Assembly: GCA_015486845.1 (NCBI GenBank)
Contig: WFQU01000106.1
Coordinates: forward strand, 1 to 33,779
DNA length: 33,779 bases
Source of the DNA: Anaerolineae bacterium
Lineage (GTDB): Bacteria; Chloroflexota; Anaerolineae; JAADDB01
Direction of reading: 5' to 3'
The notes under the pieces are model-generated. The model was not told where the DNA came from, made no database searches, and worked only from the letters and a program-made list of their open reading frames with translations. The translations under genes and the position numbers were made by a program. Below, one piece after another: positions 22,978-31,112 of the stretch; positions within the stretch are counted from its first letter, which is position 1; each line of letters starts with the position of its first letter.

Positions 22978-24279
22978 TTACTCTGTTAGCCGCACTAACA
23001 GGTGTAATCCCCGATAGCTAATAATTTCCACATGGCTGCCAACCGGTGCCGAACCGCCGTTTACCAATTCCGCTTTCCACCAACCGCCATCGACGAACAC
23101 CATGCCGCGCGGCGTGAGCGCTTTGCGCACTTCCGCTTGTTTGCCAACGAGCCCTTCCAGGCCCGTCGCCGGCTGTTTGTGGTGAACTTGGACGACTTTG
23201 GCGATGGCAAAAGTAAAAAATGCGGCTAAGAGAAATGCTAAAGTGATGATGACTGCCCAAGGTGTCTGCAGATATGGGCGATTGAAAAGCATGGCACCTC
23301 CGAAAACAAAAGAGACTATACCCCCAAGCGAAAGCACGCCGTGCGTGGGCGCTTTGATATCCACGATGAAGAGCAAAAAGGCGAGGGCGATGAAAGCCAG
23401 ACCGGTCATGTTAGCATTTAGCACGCCCAGCGCGTAAATGCCTAAAATGAGCGCTATAGAGCCGGTAATGCCGGCCATGTAGCCTCCCGGTGCCGATAGT
23501 TCCGAAATGATTCCCATAACGCCCAAAGTCACTAAGAGCAAAGCCAGGTCAGGACGCACCAGCTTGTTGAGAAAATCCTGCCATGCATTCAGGTTCATGG
23601 TACGCACTCGCGCCCCGGCCGTGTGGAGCGATACCATCCCGGCAGCCGTTTTCACTTGCCGGCCGTCGACTGCCTGCAACAGTGAAGGCAAGTCCGGCTC
23701 GATGAAATCGATGACGCCCAACGATAGCGCTTCTTTGGCGCTGGCTGCAGCCGCATTGGTGACTGCTTTTCGTGCCCAGGCCACCGCTTTGGGGCCGCGT
23801 CGTTCGGCCAGCTGGGCGGCATCCTCGGCTAAAGTGTTCTCTACCTTGCTCTGCAACGTCTTACCCAAGTCTTCGCCGCTTGGTCCCACGGGTGAAGCAG
23901 CGCCAATGGTCGTTTCGGGCGCCATGACGGCGAGGTGTGCGGCCAGTGTAACAAAAGTGCCGGCCGAGGCAGCGTGTGCGCCGCTGGGATACACGTAGAC
24001 GATAACCGGGACCGGCGAGGCTTTGATAGCTTGCACCACATGTTCCATGAGCAAAACTTGCCCGCCAGGCGTATCCAGCTCAATGATAACTGCATTGGCC
24101 CCATCTTCTTTGGCCGCGGCAAGCGCTGTTTCGACATGGCGTGCCAAAATGTAGGTCAACTCGCCATTAACTCTAACCAGATCGACCCTTGGCGTTGCTG
24201 CCTGTAGCGTCGATGCGCCCAAAGCAAAAATAAGGCATAGGAGAAACCCGATTCGTCCTAAGTGATAGCTGTTTTTCAC
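22978..24279 (-). CDS. NfeD-family membrane serine protease (ClpP-class)
   Basis: 433 aa, GTG start with GGGAG upstream. Signal peptide about 1-28 (FLLCLIFALGASTLQA). The periplasmic or extracellular ClpP-like domain spans about 30-220, with DTPGGQV (69-75), PSGAHAASAGTF placing the nucleophile at Ser105, and KTLQSKVENTLAED placing the general base at about Lys145. Five membrane helices follow (about 235-370). The C-terminal 60 residues are the NfeD OB-fold (LEGLVGKQAEVRKALTPRGMVFVDG). Relatives cleave hydrophobic segments of membrane proteins such as stomatin/SPFH partners, but no stomatin-like gene is present here. It is the long (1510-N type) form. An extended -10 promoter lies 80 nt upstream. 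Confidence 0.92.
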   Translation of the reverse strand: MKNSYHLGRIGFLLCLIFALGASTLQAATPRVDLVRVNGELTYILARHVETALAAAKEDGANAVIIELDTPGGQVLLMEHVVQAIKASPVPVIVYVYPSGAHAASAGTFVTLAAHLAVMAPETTIGAASPVGPSGEDLGKTLQSKVENTLAEDAAQLAERRGPKAVAWARKAVTNAAAASAKEALSLGVIDFIEPDLPSLLQAVDGRQVKTAAGMVSLHTAGARVRTMNLNAWQDFLNKLVRPDLALLLVTLGVMGIISELSAPGGYMAGITGSIALILGIYALGVLNANMTGLAFIALAFLLFIVDIKAPTHGVLSLGGIVSFVFGGAMLFNRPYLQTPWAVIITLAFLLAAFFTFAIAKVVQVHHKQPATGLEGLVGKQAEVRKALTPRGMVFVDGGWWKAELVNGGSAPVGSHVEIISYRGLHLLVRLTE

Positions 24280-24358
24280 TGTGTCGACTCCCTGTTTGTG
24301 GTCACCAGCTATGCCAATAACGTGTTATCAGCACCTGTTGCGTATTTGTACTACAAAC

Positions 24359-24367
24359 ATTATACCA
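24359..24367 (-). promoter_or_regulatory. Extended -10 promoter of the NfeD-family gene
   Basis: The minus strand reads TGGTATAATG: TG-N followed by a perfect TATAAT (24364-24359). There is no good -35 at 16-18 nt, as is common for extended -10 promoters. Predicted leader about 70 nt to GTG 24279. Confidence 0.55.
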
Positions 24368-24512
24368 CAGGACAGGGAAAAATTGACAGGTTCTCGGGCA
24401 GTTGGGGACATTGGTAAAAGGTGAAGTGTCACTGTGCACGGGCGCCGCGGTCGCGCAGGAAAACTGTACCGCTGTGGCAGGCACATGGGCCCGCCACAGC
24501 AGCATTTGTGCG

Positions 24513-27500
24513 TTACCAACTTGTGCGCAACAATGGCACATAGAGGCGGAATGGATACGCCCGATCACCAAAAGCAACCTCATAAGTCATTGAGCTGTCC
24601 ACGTTGAGTGGTAACACATTACTGGTGATGGAGTAATAGCCGGGGGGGTCTGTTTCCAGTACCAAATAATGGGCAGCAGGCACAGAGCCGATGATGAACT
24701 GGCCATTAGAGGCCGTGTAAACCGCTTTGAATAGCGGTTCTGACGGCTGCAAAGCACCATCCTGATTCGTATCCACATACAAGCGTAAATAAGCGTGGGA
24801 AAGGCCTGGCTCGCCGGCATCTTGCACACCGTTTTCGTTTAGGTCGTCCCAGACCAACAACCGGATTTGTGCGTTCCCCGGCGTAGGCGTGACCGTCGGC
24901 GTCGGCGTCGGCGTCGGTGAAGCAGTTGGGGTGGGCGTCGCCGTAGGCGCCGGCGTGAAAGTCGGCGTGGCCGTGGGCGTCGGCAGCAGATAGTCGCCAA
25001 AATGGATGGGTGCAATGGGTAGGCCATCTTGAACAACAACAATGGCCTCGTTCGGCGTCGTGCTTCTATAACCGGGCGGATCCGTCTCTACGGCCCGATA
25101 CGTGTCCGGCGGCAACGCGCTGAAAGAGAATTGGCCGTTAGATAGCACCAACCGCTCACTAATTTTCAGGTTAGCTCCGTTGTACAGCGTTATGATGGAT
25201 CCGCCTAAAGGCGGTTCCCCTGGGTCGCAGGCTGCATTCTCATTGGTGTCCAAGCACACTTGCCCCCAAACGGTGTTGGCCGGATAGACCGGCGTCGGCG
25301 TGATGGTCGGCGTATCCGTTGGCGTCGGCGAAGGCCCTGGCGTCGGCGTATCGGTAGCCGTTGGTGAAGGCGTTGGTGTGCCGGTCGCAGTAGCTGTTGG
25401 CGTCGCCGTCGGCGGTGTGCCGGTCCAAGTCGGCGAAGGGGTCGGCGTGGGCGTCGGTTGGTAGTAGATCACTTCCAACTTGGGGTGCATTTTCGGCTTC
25501 GTCGTGGGTGCATAGTCGTTGGAAATAAACTGCAACTTCAAACTACGATTCAAGTCGTTTGTGCCAACCAGTAAGAGCCCGTTATTCTCGCTCGGGTGTT
25601 GCACCCAATCGTTGACCATATCCGTCACGTCGAAACTAACCCACGACGGCGCATCGCTATCGTGCAACAGGACATTGTCATCGGGAGAAGCGAGGTAATC
25701 TGTCCCTGCCATGGCCGCGCCGGCAACAGTCCAGGCCACGCCTGATTTCGTTTCATTCCAGGTCACTTCCATTTCTTCCCACGGTTTTAGCAGCCGATAT
25801 GGGCGCAACATAGCCGCATAGGCAGGATCATAAGTCTGAAAATAGGAAAGATACATGGAAAGGGTCGCTTTCCACACAGACTTGTCTTGTGGAATCGTTG
25901 AAACGTCGAATTTGATGACTGTTTTAGCTTCGTCATACGGTTTCGTGCGCACGCGTAATGTGTCGGCGTTACCATAATTTGTGCTTTTTGCCTCGCGGTC
26001 CAGATAGCTATCCCAGCTATTTTGGTAACCATCCACGCCTTTTTGGAACGAAACGGTGACAGCATCAGGCGGCATGGAACCGGAAGGCGTGGGCGTGTCC
26101 ACCGGTGTCGGCGTGTAAGTCGCCGTAGGCGTGGGTGTGGCCGTAGGCGTTGGCGGCGTGCCGGTGGTCGTGGGGGTGGGGGTGCTGGTCGGCCCGGCCA
26201 GAGTTGGTGTCGGCGTGGGCGTAGGCGTCCCAGCTGTGGCTGCCGGTGGCAGCGTGTTGCTGATTTTTGTCACGTCCACAAAATGTATCCACTCATTGCC
26301 ATCGCTACGGCAGTCGATGCGGAAATCGGAACCACCGGCCAGGCCGTTGGCGAACCGGCCGTCCACGATGAGGAACTGCGCCCGGCGCCAGGTCAAGCTG
26401 TTGGTTTTTTGCACGACCATGGTGCCCACTGGCTGCTGGACGCCGTCCAAGTAGCTCAGCGCCGCTGCTTTTTCGGTGCCATCCTGGGCATCGTACAAGA
26501 GTTGCCACGTATCGCTGCCCCGGTCCAAGTAAATCACGCTAATGGTCACCGGCACGCTGCCGCTCAGATTGTAAATGTAGCCATCATCGATCTTGAAGAA
26601 CATGTTCGGATTGCCGCTGCCCTGATCTGTGCGCCGAGCGACCCACGACTCGCGCGTTAGCGGCAGGCCGGCGTCGTAAGGGGATGGACTGTAGACAGCG
26701 TCCAACGAAGTGATGGTTGAATCATCAGTAACGGCGACTGTTTTGCCACCGGGAACGCTGTCATCTTGCGTGAGCCACATTTTATAGTTACCAGGCTGAT
26801 AATTCCAGGGACCGGGGTCCGGAGAGCCTGCAGTACAAGTTTGCCACGGCGCCCGGTGGGCCCGCATGGCTGTCCACACGCTGGGCGTGTTATGGACCGT
26901 TTTGCCCAAATAACGGCTGGCCCAATGGAACAGTGCATAATTATCGTAATAGTATTCGCCGTAAGGCGGACTCACATTTTGCACGAAGAGGTCGATATTG
27001 AGTCGGAAGACATCCGCGTGCTTGTCCAGGCCGTTCAGAAGCCCCCAGTAAACTTCATCGAAATTCTGGCAGTTTTTGTACGGTCCCAACATGTAGCGGT
27101 AAGTCTCGAAAGCAATGGGTACATCGCTGCCCCGAGAAGTAAGCTGGTCGTATTTGCCCGTGTGGTTGCTGCTGTTATAAGCATTCTCATCGTCGGGATA
27201 AAGGCCGTTGAAAGAAAGACCCACGCCACGATCCGCGGCGTGGTTGGCAATATCCCTCCGCTCGTAGGAGTGTTTGAAGTAAGGCGCCATTTGGTTGAAG
27301 AGCTGCACCGATCCGCCGGCAAAAGCGTTGGCATACATATCAATAATTTCGTTAGTGGTCGAAATCCACAGCGCCGAGTCCAATCCGGCCGACTCCAAAT
27401 TGTCGACATCGGCCAAATCACAAGGTGCATTCTCGCCGTAACGTCCTACCCCCGTTGCCACCCAGGCTAAACGGGGATCATTCTTGAAAGCAGCGCCTAA

Positions 27501-28004
27501 AGCATTGACGAAATTGTGATACGGCGTTTTATATGCGTCAACCCAATAACGGGGGATTTTCCACGCTTCGTTGGCCTGGCCGTCCCCATTCAGGTCTTTC
27601 CAGATAACGACCACCGCATCGCCGCTACGCATGTACGGCGGGGAAGCATTGATACCGCCACAGCAACCGCCGTTATACGTGCTGATGGCGATGGCGCCTC
27701 TTTTCCCTTTGCTGGACTCGCTGGCCAACCAGTTGCGGATCGGGTCGAAATTGTACACGCCCGGCGATGATTCCAGTTCTGCCCAGTTAAAGGTACGCAA
27801 TCCGCCCACTAGCCCAAAAGGTTCCTTGTCGAAATTGCGGTAATCGGATGCCATGTAAATGCCCGGCAGAAATCCGGAAGGCGCGTGGATGCTGGTTTCC
27901 GGCTGTGGCGGCGTCATGGCGAAGACCATCCCCATGACCGGGGCCAATAAAAGGAGAAACAGAATTAGCGAGACGATGTAAGCGACGTAGTGTATTCTTT
28001 TCAT
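24513..28004 (-). CDS. Secreted modular protein: TIM-barrel-like glycosidase candidate, DNRLRE, two SdrB/Cna-B-like domains, Thr-Pro linkers
   Basis: 1163 aa. Signal peptide about 1-36 (IVSLILFLLLLAPVMGMVFA). Residues about 45-380 resemble a beta/alpha-barrel hydrolase (FNWAELESSPGVYNFDPI near the start is typical of GH42/GH5-like barrels), but no catalytic family can be fixed. A beta domain runs to about 585. Thr-Pro linker 1 precedes a DNRLRE-type domain (about 645-850: DSYLDREAKSTNYGNADTL, TKPKMHPKLEVIYYQ). Linker 2, an SdrB-like domain (about 911-1007, VCLDTNENAACDPGEPPLGG), linker 3 and a second such domain (about 1044-1150, DDLNENGVQDAGEPGLSHA) follow; both have the calcium-binding-like D-x-N-x-N-G/A loop. 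The protein ends FRLYVPLLRTSW. Likely surface or extracellular and carbohydrate-acting. No LPXTG anchor. Confidence 0.8.
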   Translation of the reverse strand: MKRIHYVAYIVSLILFLLLLAPVMGMVFAMTPPQPETSIHAPSGFLPGIYMASDYRNFDKEPFGLVGGLRTFNWAELESSPGVYNFDPIRNWLASESSKGKRGAIAISTYNGGCCGGINASPPYMRSGDAVVVIWKDLNGDGQANEAWKIPRYWVDAYKTPYHNFVNALGAAFKNDPRLAWVATGVGRYGENAPCDLADVDNLESAGLDSALWISTTNEIIDMYANAFAGGSVQLFNQMAPYFKHSYERRDIANHAADRGVGLSFNGLYPDDENAYNSSNHTGKYDQLTSRGSDVPIAFETYRYMLGPYKNCQNFDEVYWGLLNGLDKHADVFRLNIDLFVQNVSPPYGEYYYDNYALFHWASRYLGKTVHNTPSVWTAMRAHRAPWQTCTAGSPDPGPWNYQPGNYKMWLTQDDSVPGGKTVAVTDDSTITSLDAVYSPSPYDAGLPLTRESWVARRTDQGSGNPNMFFKIDDGYIYNLSGSVPVTISVIYLDRGSDTWQLLYDAQDGTEKAAALSYLDGVQQPVGTMVVQKTNSLTWRRAQFLIVDGRFANGLAGGSDFRIDCRSDGNEWIHFVDVTKISNTLPPAATAGTPTPTPTPTLAGPTSTPTPTTTGTPPTPTATPTPTATYTPTPVDTPTPSGSMPPDAVTVSFQKGVDGYQNSWDSYLDREAKSTNYGNADTLRVRTKPYDEAKTVIKFDVSTIPQDKSVWKATLSMYLSYFQTYDPAYAAMLRPYRLLKPWEEMEVTWNETKSGVAWTVAGAAMAGTDYLASPDDNVLLHDSDAPSWVSFDVTDMVNDWVQHPSENNGLLLVGTNDLNRSLKLQFISNDYAPTTKPKMHPKLEVIYYQPTPTPTPSPTWTGTPPTATPTATATGTPTPSPTATDTPTPGPSPTPTDTPTITPTPVYPANTVWGQVCLDTNENAACDPGEPPLGGSIITLYNGANLKISERLVLSNGQFSFSALPPDTYRAVETDPPGYRSTTPNEAIVVVQDGLPIAPIHFGDYLLPTPTATPTFTPAPTATPTPTASPTPTPTPTVTPTPGNAQIRLLVWDDLNENGVQDAGEPGLSHAYLRLYVDTNQDGALQPSEPLFKAVYTASNGQFIIGSVPAAHYLVLETDPPGYYSITSNVLPLNVDSSMTYEVAFGDRAYPFRLYVPLLRTSW
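24880..24990. repeat. Low-complexity tract encoding Thr-Pro linker 3
   Basis: Imperfect 6-bp tandem (plus strand GGCGTC/GGCGTA/GGCGTG) within the secreted-protein gene, encoding alternating Thr/Pro with Ala and Ser. In-frame slippage could vary linker length. Confidence 0.85.
25286..25465. repeat. Low-complexity tract encoding Thr-Pro linker 2
   Basis: The same GGCGTN 6-bp period as linker 3, about 60 codons between the DNRLRE-type domain and the first SdrB-like domain. Confidence 0.85.
26078..26240. repeat. Low-complexity tract encoding Thr-Pro linker 1
   Basis: GGCGTN-period repeats encoding the linker between the N-terminal catalytic-like half and the DNRLRE-type domain. Antisense reading frames over this region are artefacts of the repeat. 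Confidence 0.85.
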
Positions 28005-28128
28005 TTTCCCTTGTTACCCTTCGTAAAACTGACGATCCCAATTGCTTTGCCAGGAAGACCTCTATCTACTTGTAAGACGATATTTATGCAAGAAATGTCG
28101 TGCCCGCAGTATGAAATTTTATTAAGGA

Positions 28129-28158
28129 AAGCCCACTGGCCTATTCGCCGGTGGGCTT
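28129..28158 (-). terminator. Hairpin downstream of the sugar-transferase gene
   Basis: AAGCCCACTGGC, loop CTATTC, GCCGGTGGGCTT: 12-bp stem with one mismatch. On the minus strand it is followed by TTTCCTTAA, 38 nt after the sugar-transferase stop. Probably ends that transcript before the secreted-protein gene. Confidence 0.6.
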
Positions 28159-28195
28159 ATGAGGGTTCGAGATGACCAAAAGGAGCGCTCATGTT

Positions 28196-28942
28196 TCAGC
28201 CCGCCCCATCTCCAGTGAGCAGCGCCGGTATAGTGCGCAGTATGATTTCCATATCTAACCAAAAAGAGACATTTTCAATATACTGGATATCCAGCTCGAC
28301 AATCTCGTCGAAGCGCAGGCGACTACGTCCACGTACTTGAGAAAGCCCTGTCAAACCAGGTAACACCGACAGACGTTGTTTGTGCCAATCTTTGTAGTAT
28401 CCCAATTCGTAATCCATGTTAGGCCGCGGCCCAACTAAGCTCATTTCACCTTTGATCACATTGATAAGCTGCGGTAGTTCGTCTAAGCTCGCTTTGCGCA
28501 AAAAGCGCCCCATGCGCGTAATGCTGTTTTGTTCACCGGGCGGCTTGAAAATCAAACCGCCGTGTCCATTATCCGTGGCGGGATAGACGCCGTTAATAAA
28601 GTCATGGGCAAATTTTTGGTGGATGGCGGTGTGATCCCTATCATTGTACATGGAACGAAACTTGTAGAAAGAAAAAGTCTTGCCGTTGAGGCCCAGCCGT
28701 TTCTGCACGTATAATACCGGCCCCGGCGAATCCAATTTGATGGCTAAAGCGATCAGCAGCAATAAAGGCGAAATCAGGATCAGTGCCAATAAGGACAGCA
28801 CAATATCGACCCCTCGCTTGATATAACGATAATAGAAGCCGGGCCGGCTTTCCAATGACGGCACAGCAGCAATCGAAAGGGGAATATTACGCGTAAAATT
28901 GCGCTGCTGCTTCCAAGAAACAACCTCCAAGCTATTGATCAT
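28196..28942 (-). CDS. Polyprenyl-phosphate sugar-1-phosphate transferase (bacterial sugar transferase)
   Basis: 248 aa, ATG with AAGGGGG 7 nt upstream. After a 40-residue lead, [29 protein letters not shown] (interrupted: [13 protein letters not shown], then [16 protein letters not shown]) is the re-entrant membrane helix of the monotopic PglC/WbaP core. [45 protein letters not shown] (then PRP) and [16 protein letters not shown] complete the signature. The Asp-Glu pair in SLDELPQL is the catalytic dyad of this family. It moves a sugar phosphate from a nucleotide sugar onto undecaprenyl phosphate at the inner face of the membrane, starting exopolysaccharide or glycan synthesis. It lacks the long N-terminal multi-helix domain of WbaP/WcaJ. 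No glycosyltransferase cluster is adjacent. Confidence 0.93.
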   Translation of the reverse strand: MINSLEVVSWKQQRNFTRNIPLSIAAVPSLESRPGFYYRYIKRGVDIVLSLLALILISPLLLLIALAIKLDSPGPVLYVQKRLGLNGKTFSFYKFRSMYNDRDHTAIHQKFAHDFINGVYPATDNGHGGLIFKPPGEQNSITRMGRFLRKASLDELPQLINVIKGEMSLVGPRPNMDYELGYYKDWHKQRLSVLPGLTGLSQVRGRSRLRFDEIVELDIQYIENVSFWLDMEIILRTIPALLTGDGAG

Positions 28943-29433
28943 TAAAGTCCCCCTTAGTTAGATATTCCCTATACAACATTGGTCGCAGGCCAATTCGAGA
29001 TGTTCGTTTCTTAGCTGCCATCATTATAAGACAATATTGTGACGAACTGGTTAACAACGGTCTGAATGATTGTAACAGTTTTTTAATAGCAAGCCAGCTC
29101 ATTTATTTGTTGTAACACAATTTCCTGTATTATGCCATAGGCCAATTGTTCTAAGAAATTCAGAACTTGTTCTAATCCCGGCTTAATTCAAACTAAGCTT
29201 GCCAAAGACAACGTCCTTTTAGTCCGACTATCCGCCAATGAGTACCAGGTAAACTGTTGACCTTGCATTTTTCTTGACGAAAGTCAATTCGAAAAGTTAC
29301 TATCCTATCATGGTCGCCATCACGAAACGGCCCCGCCAAGTACAAAAGGGCTATTTAGTACCTTGCCAATGAAATACTTATACGATAGAAAAAGATTTAA
29401 CGCAGAGATGTAGCGGGGGAAAGCTGTTAACCG
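28943..29433. other. AT-rich intergenic region without a gene
   Basis: 491 nt, visibly AT-richer than the flanks and free of repeats R1-R5. It contains the likely sugar-transferase promoter at 29023-29028. I see nothing else defined; it could hold regulatory sites or a small RNA. Confidence 0.5.
29023..29028 (-). promoter_or_regulatory. -10 box upstream of the sugar-transferase gene
   Basis: Perfect TATAAT on the minus strand, about 80 nt before ATG 28942. The -35 region is poor, so activator dependence is possible. Confidence 0.45.
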
Positions 29434-30768
29434 CTAACACCCTATTTTCTCTATTTGCTGTTGTACCGAGATGATTTCCATTTGTTCATGCTCAATCTCG
29501 GACTCAACGTGCAACGGCACATCGGGCGTATAGTATTCTTTCTGTACGGTCAATGCGTTCAAGTTGCGGCGGTGGATCGCCAGCAATTGACGTAATGTTT
29601 GGCAGTCAGCGACGTGCAGCGTGCGTGGCCGGCGTGACGTGGAGAGTGTTTCTCCTCGCCCCAGCACCTTTTCTCGAACCGTGCGGAAAATGATGCCATC
29701 CACCGCACGCAGGAAGAGTACTGGCGTGCCAAAACCCCGATCATCCGGATCTAAGAGCATGCTGCGGCTGCGGGCAACGGCCACTGCGGCGTCTACGTGT
29801 CCTATCGTGTCCCCTTCCAAGAGTGCCTCGTAGAAATCCTGGGCGAAGGCGATAGCGATGTCGTCCCGAATACTATATTGCATAGCGACCACAGCCGGCA
29901 CACCGGCCCGGACTAAAGCGGGAGCCATCCCCACATAGGCCTGACCGCTGCTGGACGTACTGCCGCCCTCGCAAGCATTCAACAAGACCAGCTTAATGGA
30001 TGGGGTATTATGTACCATTTGGCGCACTTGCTGGCCGGAGATAGGGACTAATCGTCCTCCGCTGTCATTGAAAAAGAGCATCGCTTTATTTTGTCGCGGA
30101 TCGAAATGACCATGTCCGATAAAATGGATGATGTGCGGCTGAAAGGCAGCAATGTGCCGCGCTGCGTCTTGGGCCGTTAACGGTTCGCCGCGCAGAAACT
30201 CTACCACCAACCGTTCTGGGAAACGACGCGCGACCTGTTCGATGGCTTTTTCTTCCACTTGGGTATCCAGCCCGGAGCCATAAGGCACCATGACTAACAT
30301 GCGCAAAGGCAACCGGACGTTTAGGGAGCGGATGTGGCCGAACCCGGTAGCCGGATCCACGTAGCGGACAAGTGGCGTGCGCATCGACGCGGCCAGAAAA
30401 TCGTTGTGCTCTGGCCAATAAAGGAATTCCCACGGAAGGACAGCGATTTCCGGCGGATCGATGCTCAATCGGATGCGCACACCATTGTCGTGGCTGAGTA
30501 CCAAGTCTAAACTGCGCACGAAAAGCGTGTGAATGCGGTCACGGAATAAGCTATCGAAGAGATAGTGCCCCAAGCGAACGAAGATCGTGTTACTCCGTTC
30601 GCCTTCTGCCGCCAGCTTGAGCCATTTCTCGAAATCAGGGTTGCCGAAAGGCAAGTTTAAAGGGCCGTGTTCCCGGCCTAAAGGAATATCGCCAGACTCA
30701 GCCCGAGCTTCCACGTCATAGCCAGCACCACTTTGTGTGATTGTGATGTCTAAATTGCTGTATTGCAT
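29434..30768 (-). CDS. CHAT-domain (caspase-like) protein with C-terminal helical adapter module
   Basis: 444 aa, ATG with AGGAG 5 nt upstream. Residues about 100-365 are a CHAT peptidase domain. LPWEFLYWPE (111-120) and RYVDP lead in, IIHFIGHGHFD carries His219, and KLVLLNACEGG carries Cys266, the expected caspase-type dyad. MAPALVRAGVPAVVAMQYSI and GTPVLFLRAVDG close the fold. The N-terminal 95 residues (EHGPLNLPFG, RDRIHTLFVRSLDLVL) are the helical cap seen in stand-alone CHAT proteins. Residues about 390-442 (LRQLLAIHRRNLNALTVQKE, then VPLHVESEIEHEQMEII) form two charged helices. They resemble, from memory, adapter modules shared by NTPase and protease conflict proteins in Chloroflexota and cyanobacteria. 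The target is unknown. No TPR or gasdermin neighbour. Strong own promoter. Confidence 0.88.
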   Translation of the reverse strand: MQYSNLDITITQSGAGYDVEARAESGDIPLGREHGPLNLPFGNPDFEKWLKLAAEGERSNTIFVRLGHYLFDSLFRDRIHTLFVRSLDLVLSHDNGVRIRLSIDPPEIAVLPWEFLYWPEHNDFLAASMRTPLVRYVDPATGFGHIRSLNVRLPLRMLVMVPYGSGLDTQVEEKAIEQVARRFPERLVVEFLRGEPLTAQDAARHIAAFQPHIIHFIGHGHFDPRQNKAMLFFNDSGGRLVPISGQQVRQMVHNTPSIKLVLLNACEGGSTSSSGQAYVGMAPALVRAGVPAVVAMQYSIRDDIAIAFAQDFYEALLEGDTIGHVDAAVAVARSRSMLLDPDDRGFGTPVLFLRAVDGIIFRTVREKVLGRGETLSTSRRPRTLHVADCQTLRQLLAIHRRNLNALTVQKEYYTPDVPLHVESEIEHEQMEIISVQQQIEKIGC

Positions 30769-30803
30769 GACGTCTCCTATCCCCTTACAAACGAGACTGT
30801 TGA

Positions 30804-30832
30804 ATTGTATAAGTTTCGTGTGCAGATGTCAA
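30804..30832 (-). promoter_or_regulatory. Near-consensus sigma-70-type promoter of the CHAT gene
   Basis: On the minus strand: TTGACA (30832-30827), 17-nt spacer, TACAAT (30809-30804). Predicted start of transcription near 30797, giving a leader of about 30 nt. Confidence 0.8.
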
Positions 30833-30888
30833 GCACCAACGCGTGATGATTTCCGGCAGGGTGCCTCTAAAACTGCCGGTCAGTTGCC

Positions 30889-30934
30889 CCTCTGAAAATA
30901 AAATGGGACGCTGATACACGCAGTCTACTTCGCC
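30889..30934 (+). repeat. Edge motif plus ACGCTGAT module
   Basis: CCTCTGAAAATAAAATGGGA followed by CGCTGATACACGCAG. It matches 16795-16822 and the reverse of about 215-255. It is joined directly to R2. Confidence 0.7.
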
Positions 30935-31048
30935 CGGCGATCAGAAATCGCTGCTACAACTGCGAAACTTGCCTGCGCAGGTTGCATGCTAATCGCCGTA
31001 GGGCGATTTTGCAGACGTTGCCGTGACTTTTAGTCGCTGGGCCGAAGT
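30935..31048 (-). repeat. Dispersed repeat R2, copy 3
   Basis: The reverse complement aligns with 11085-11205 over more than 100 bp. Hairpin AATCGCC/GGCGATT is intact. The others keep pairing except for single changes (for example AACTTGC against GCAGGTT, a G-T pair). Confidence 0.85.
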
Positions 31049-31112
31049 TTTCAGTTGCTATGGTGCGCTTGTCTGCGTGCCCACACAGGCAGACTGCAGG
31101 CTCATGTCGACT
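31048..31112 (+). repeat. Repeat R5 copy overlapping the methyltransferase 3' end
   Basis: TTTTCAGTTGCTATGGTGCG, GTCTGCGTGCCCACACAGGC and AGGCTCATG match 9972-10035. The methyltransferase stop codon and its last 15 or so codons lie inside this copy. Confidence 0.8.

Noticed and set aside
26022-26660. 212-codon plus-strand frame rich in Arg/Gly/Val
   Set aside because: Antisense shadow of the secreted protein's Thr-Pro linker; the composition follows from the GGCGTN repeats.
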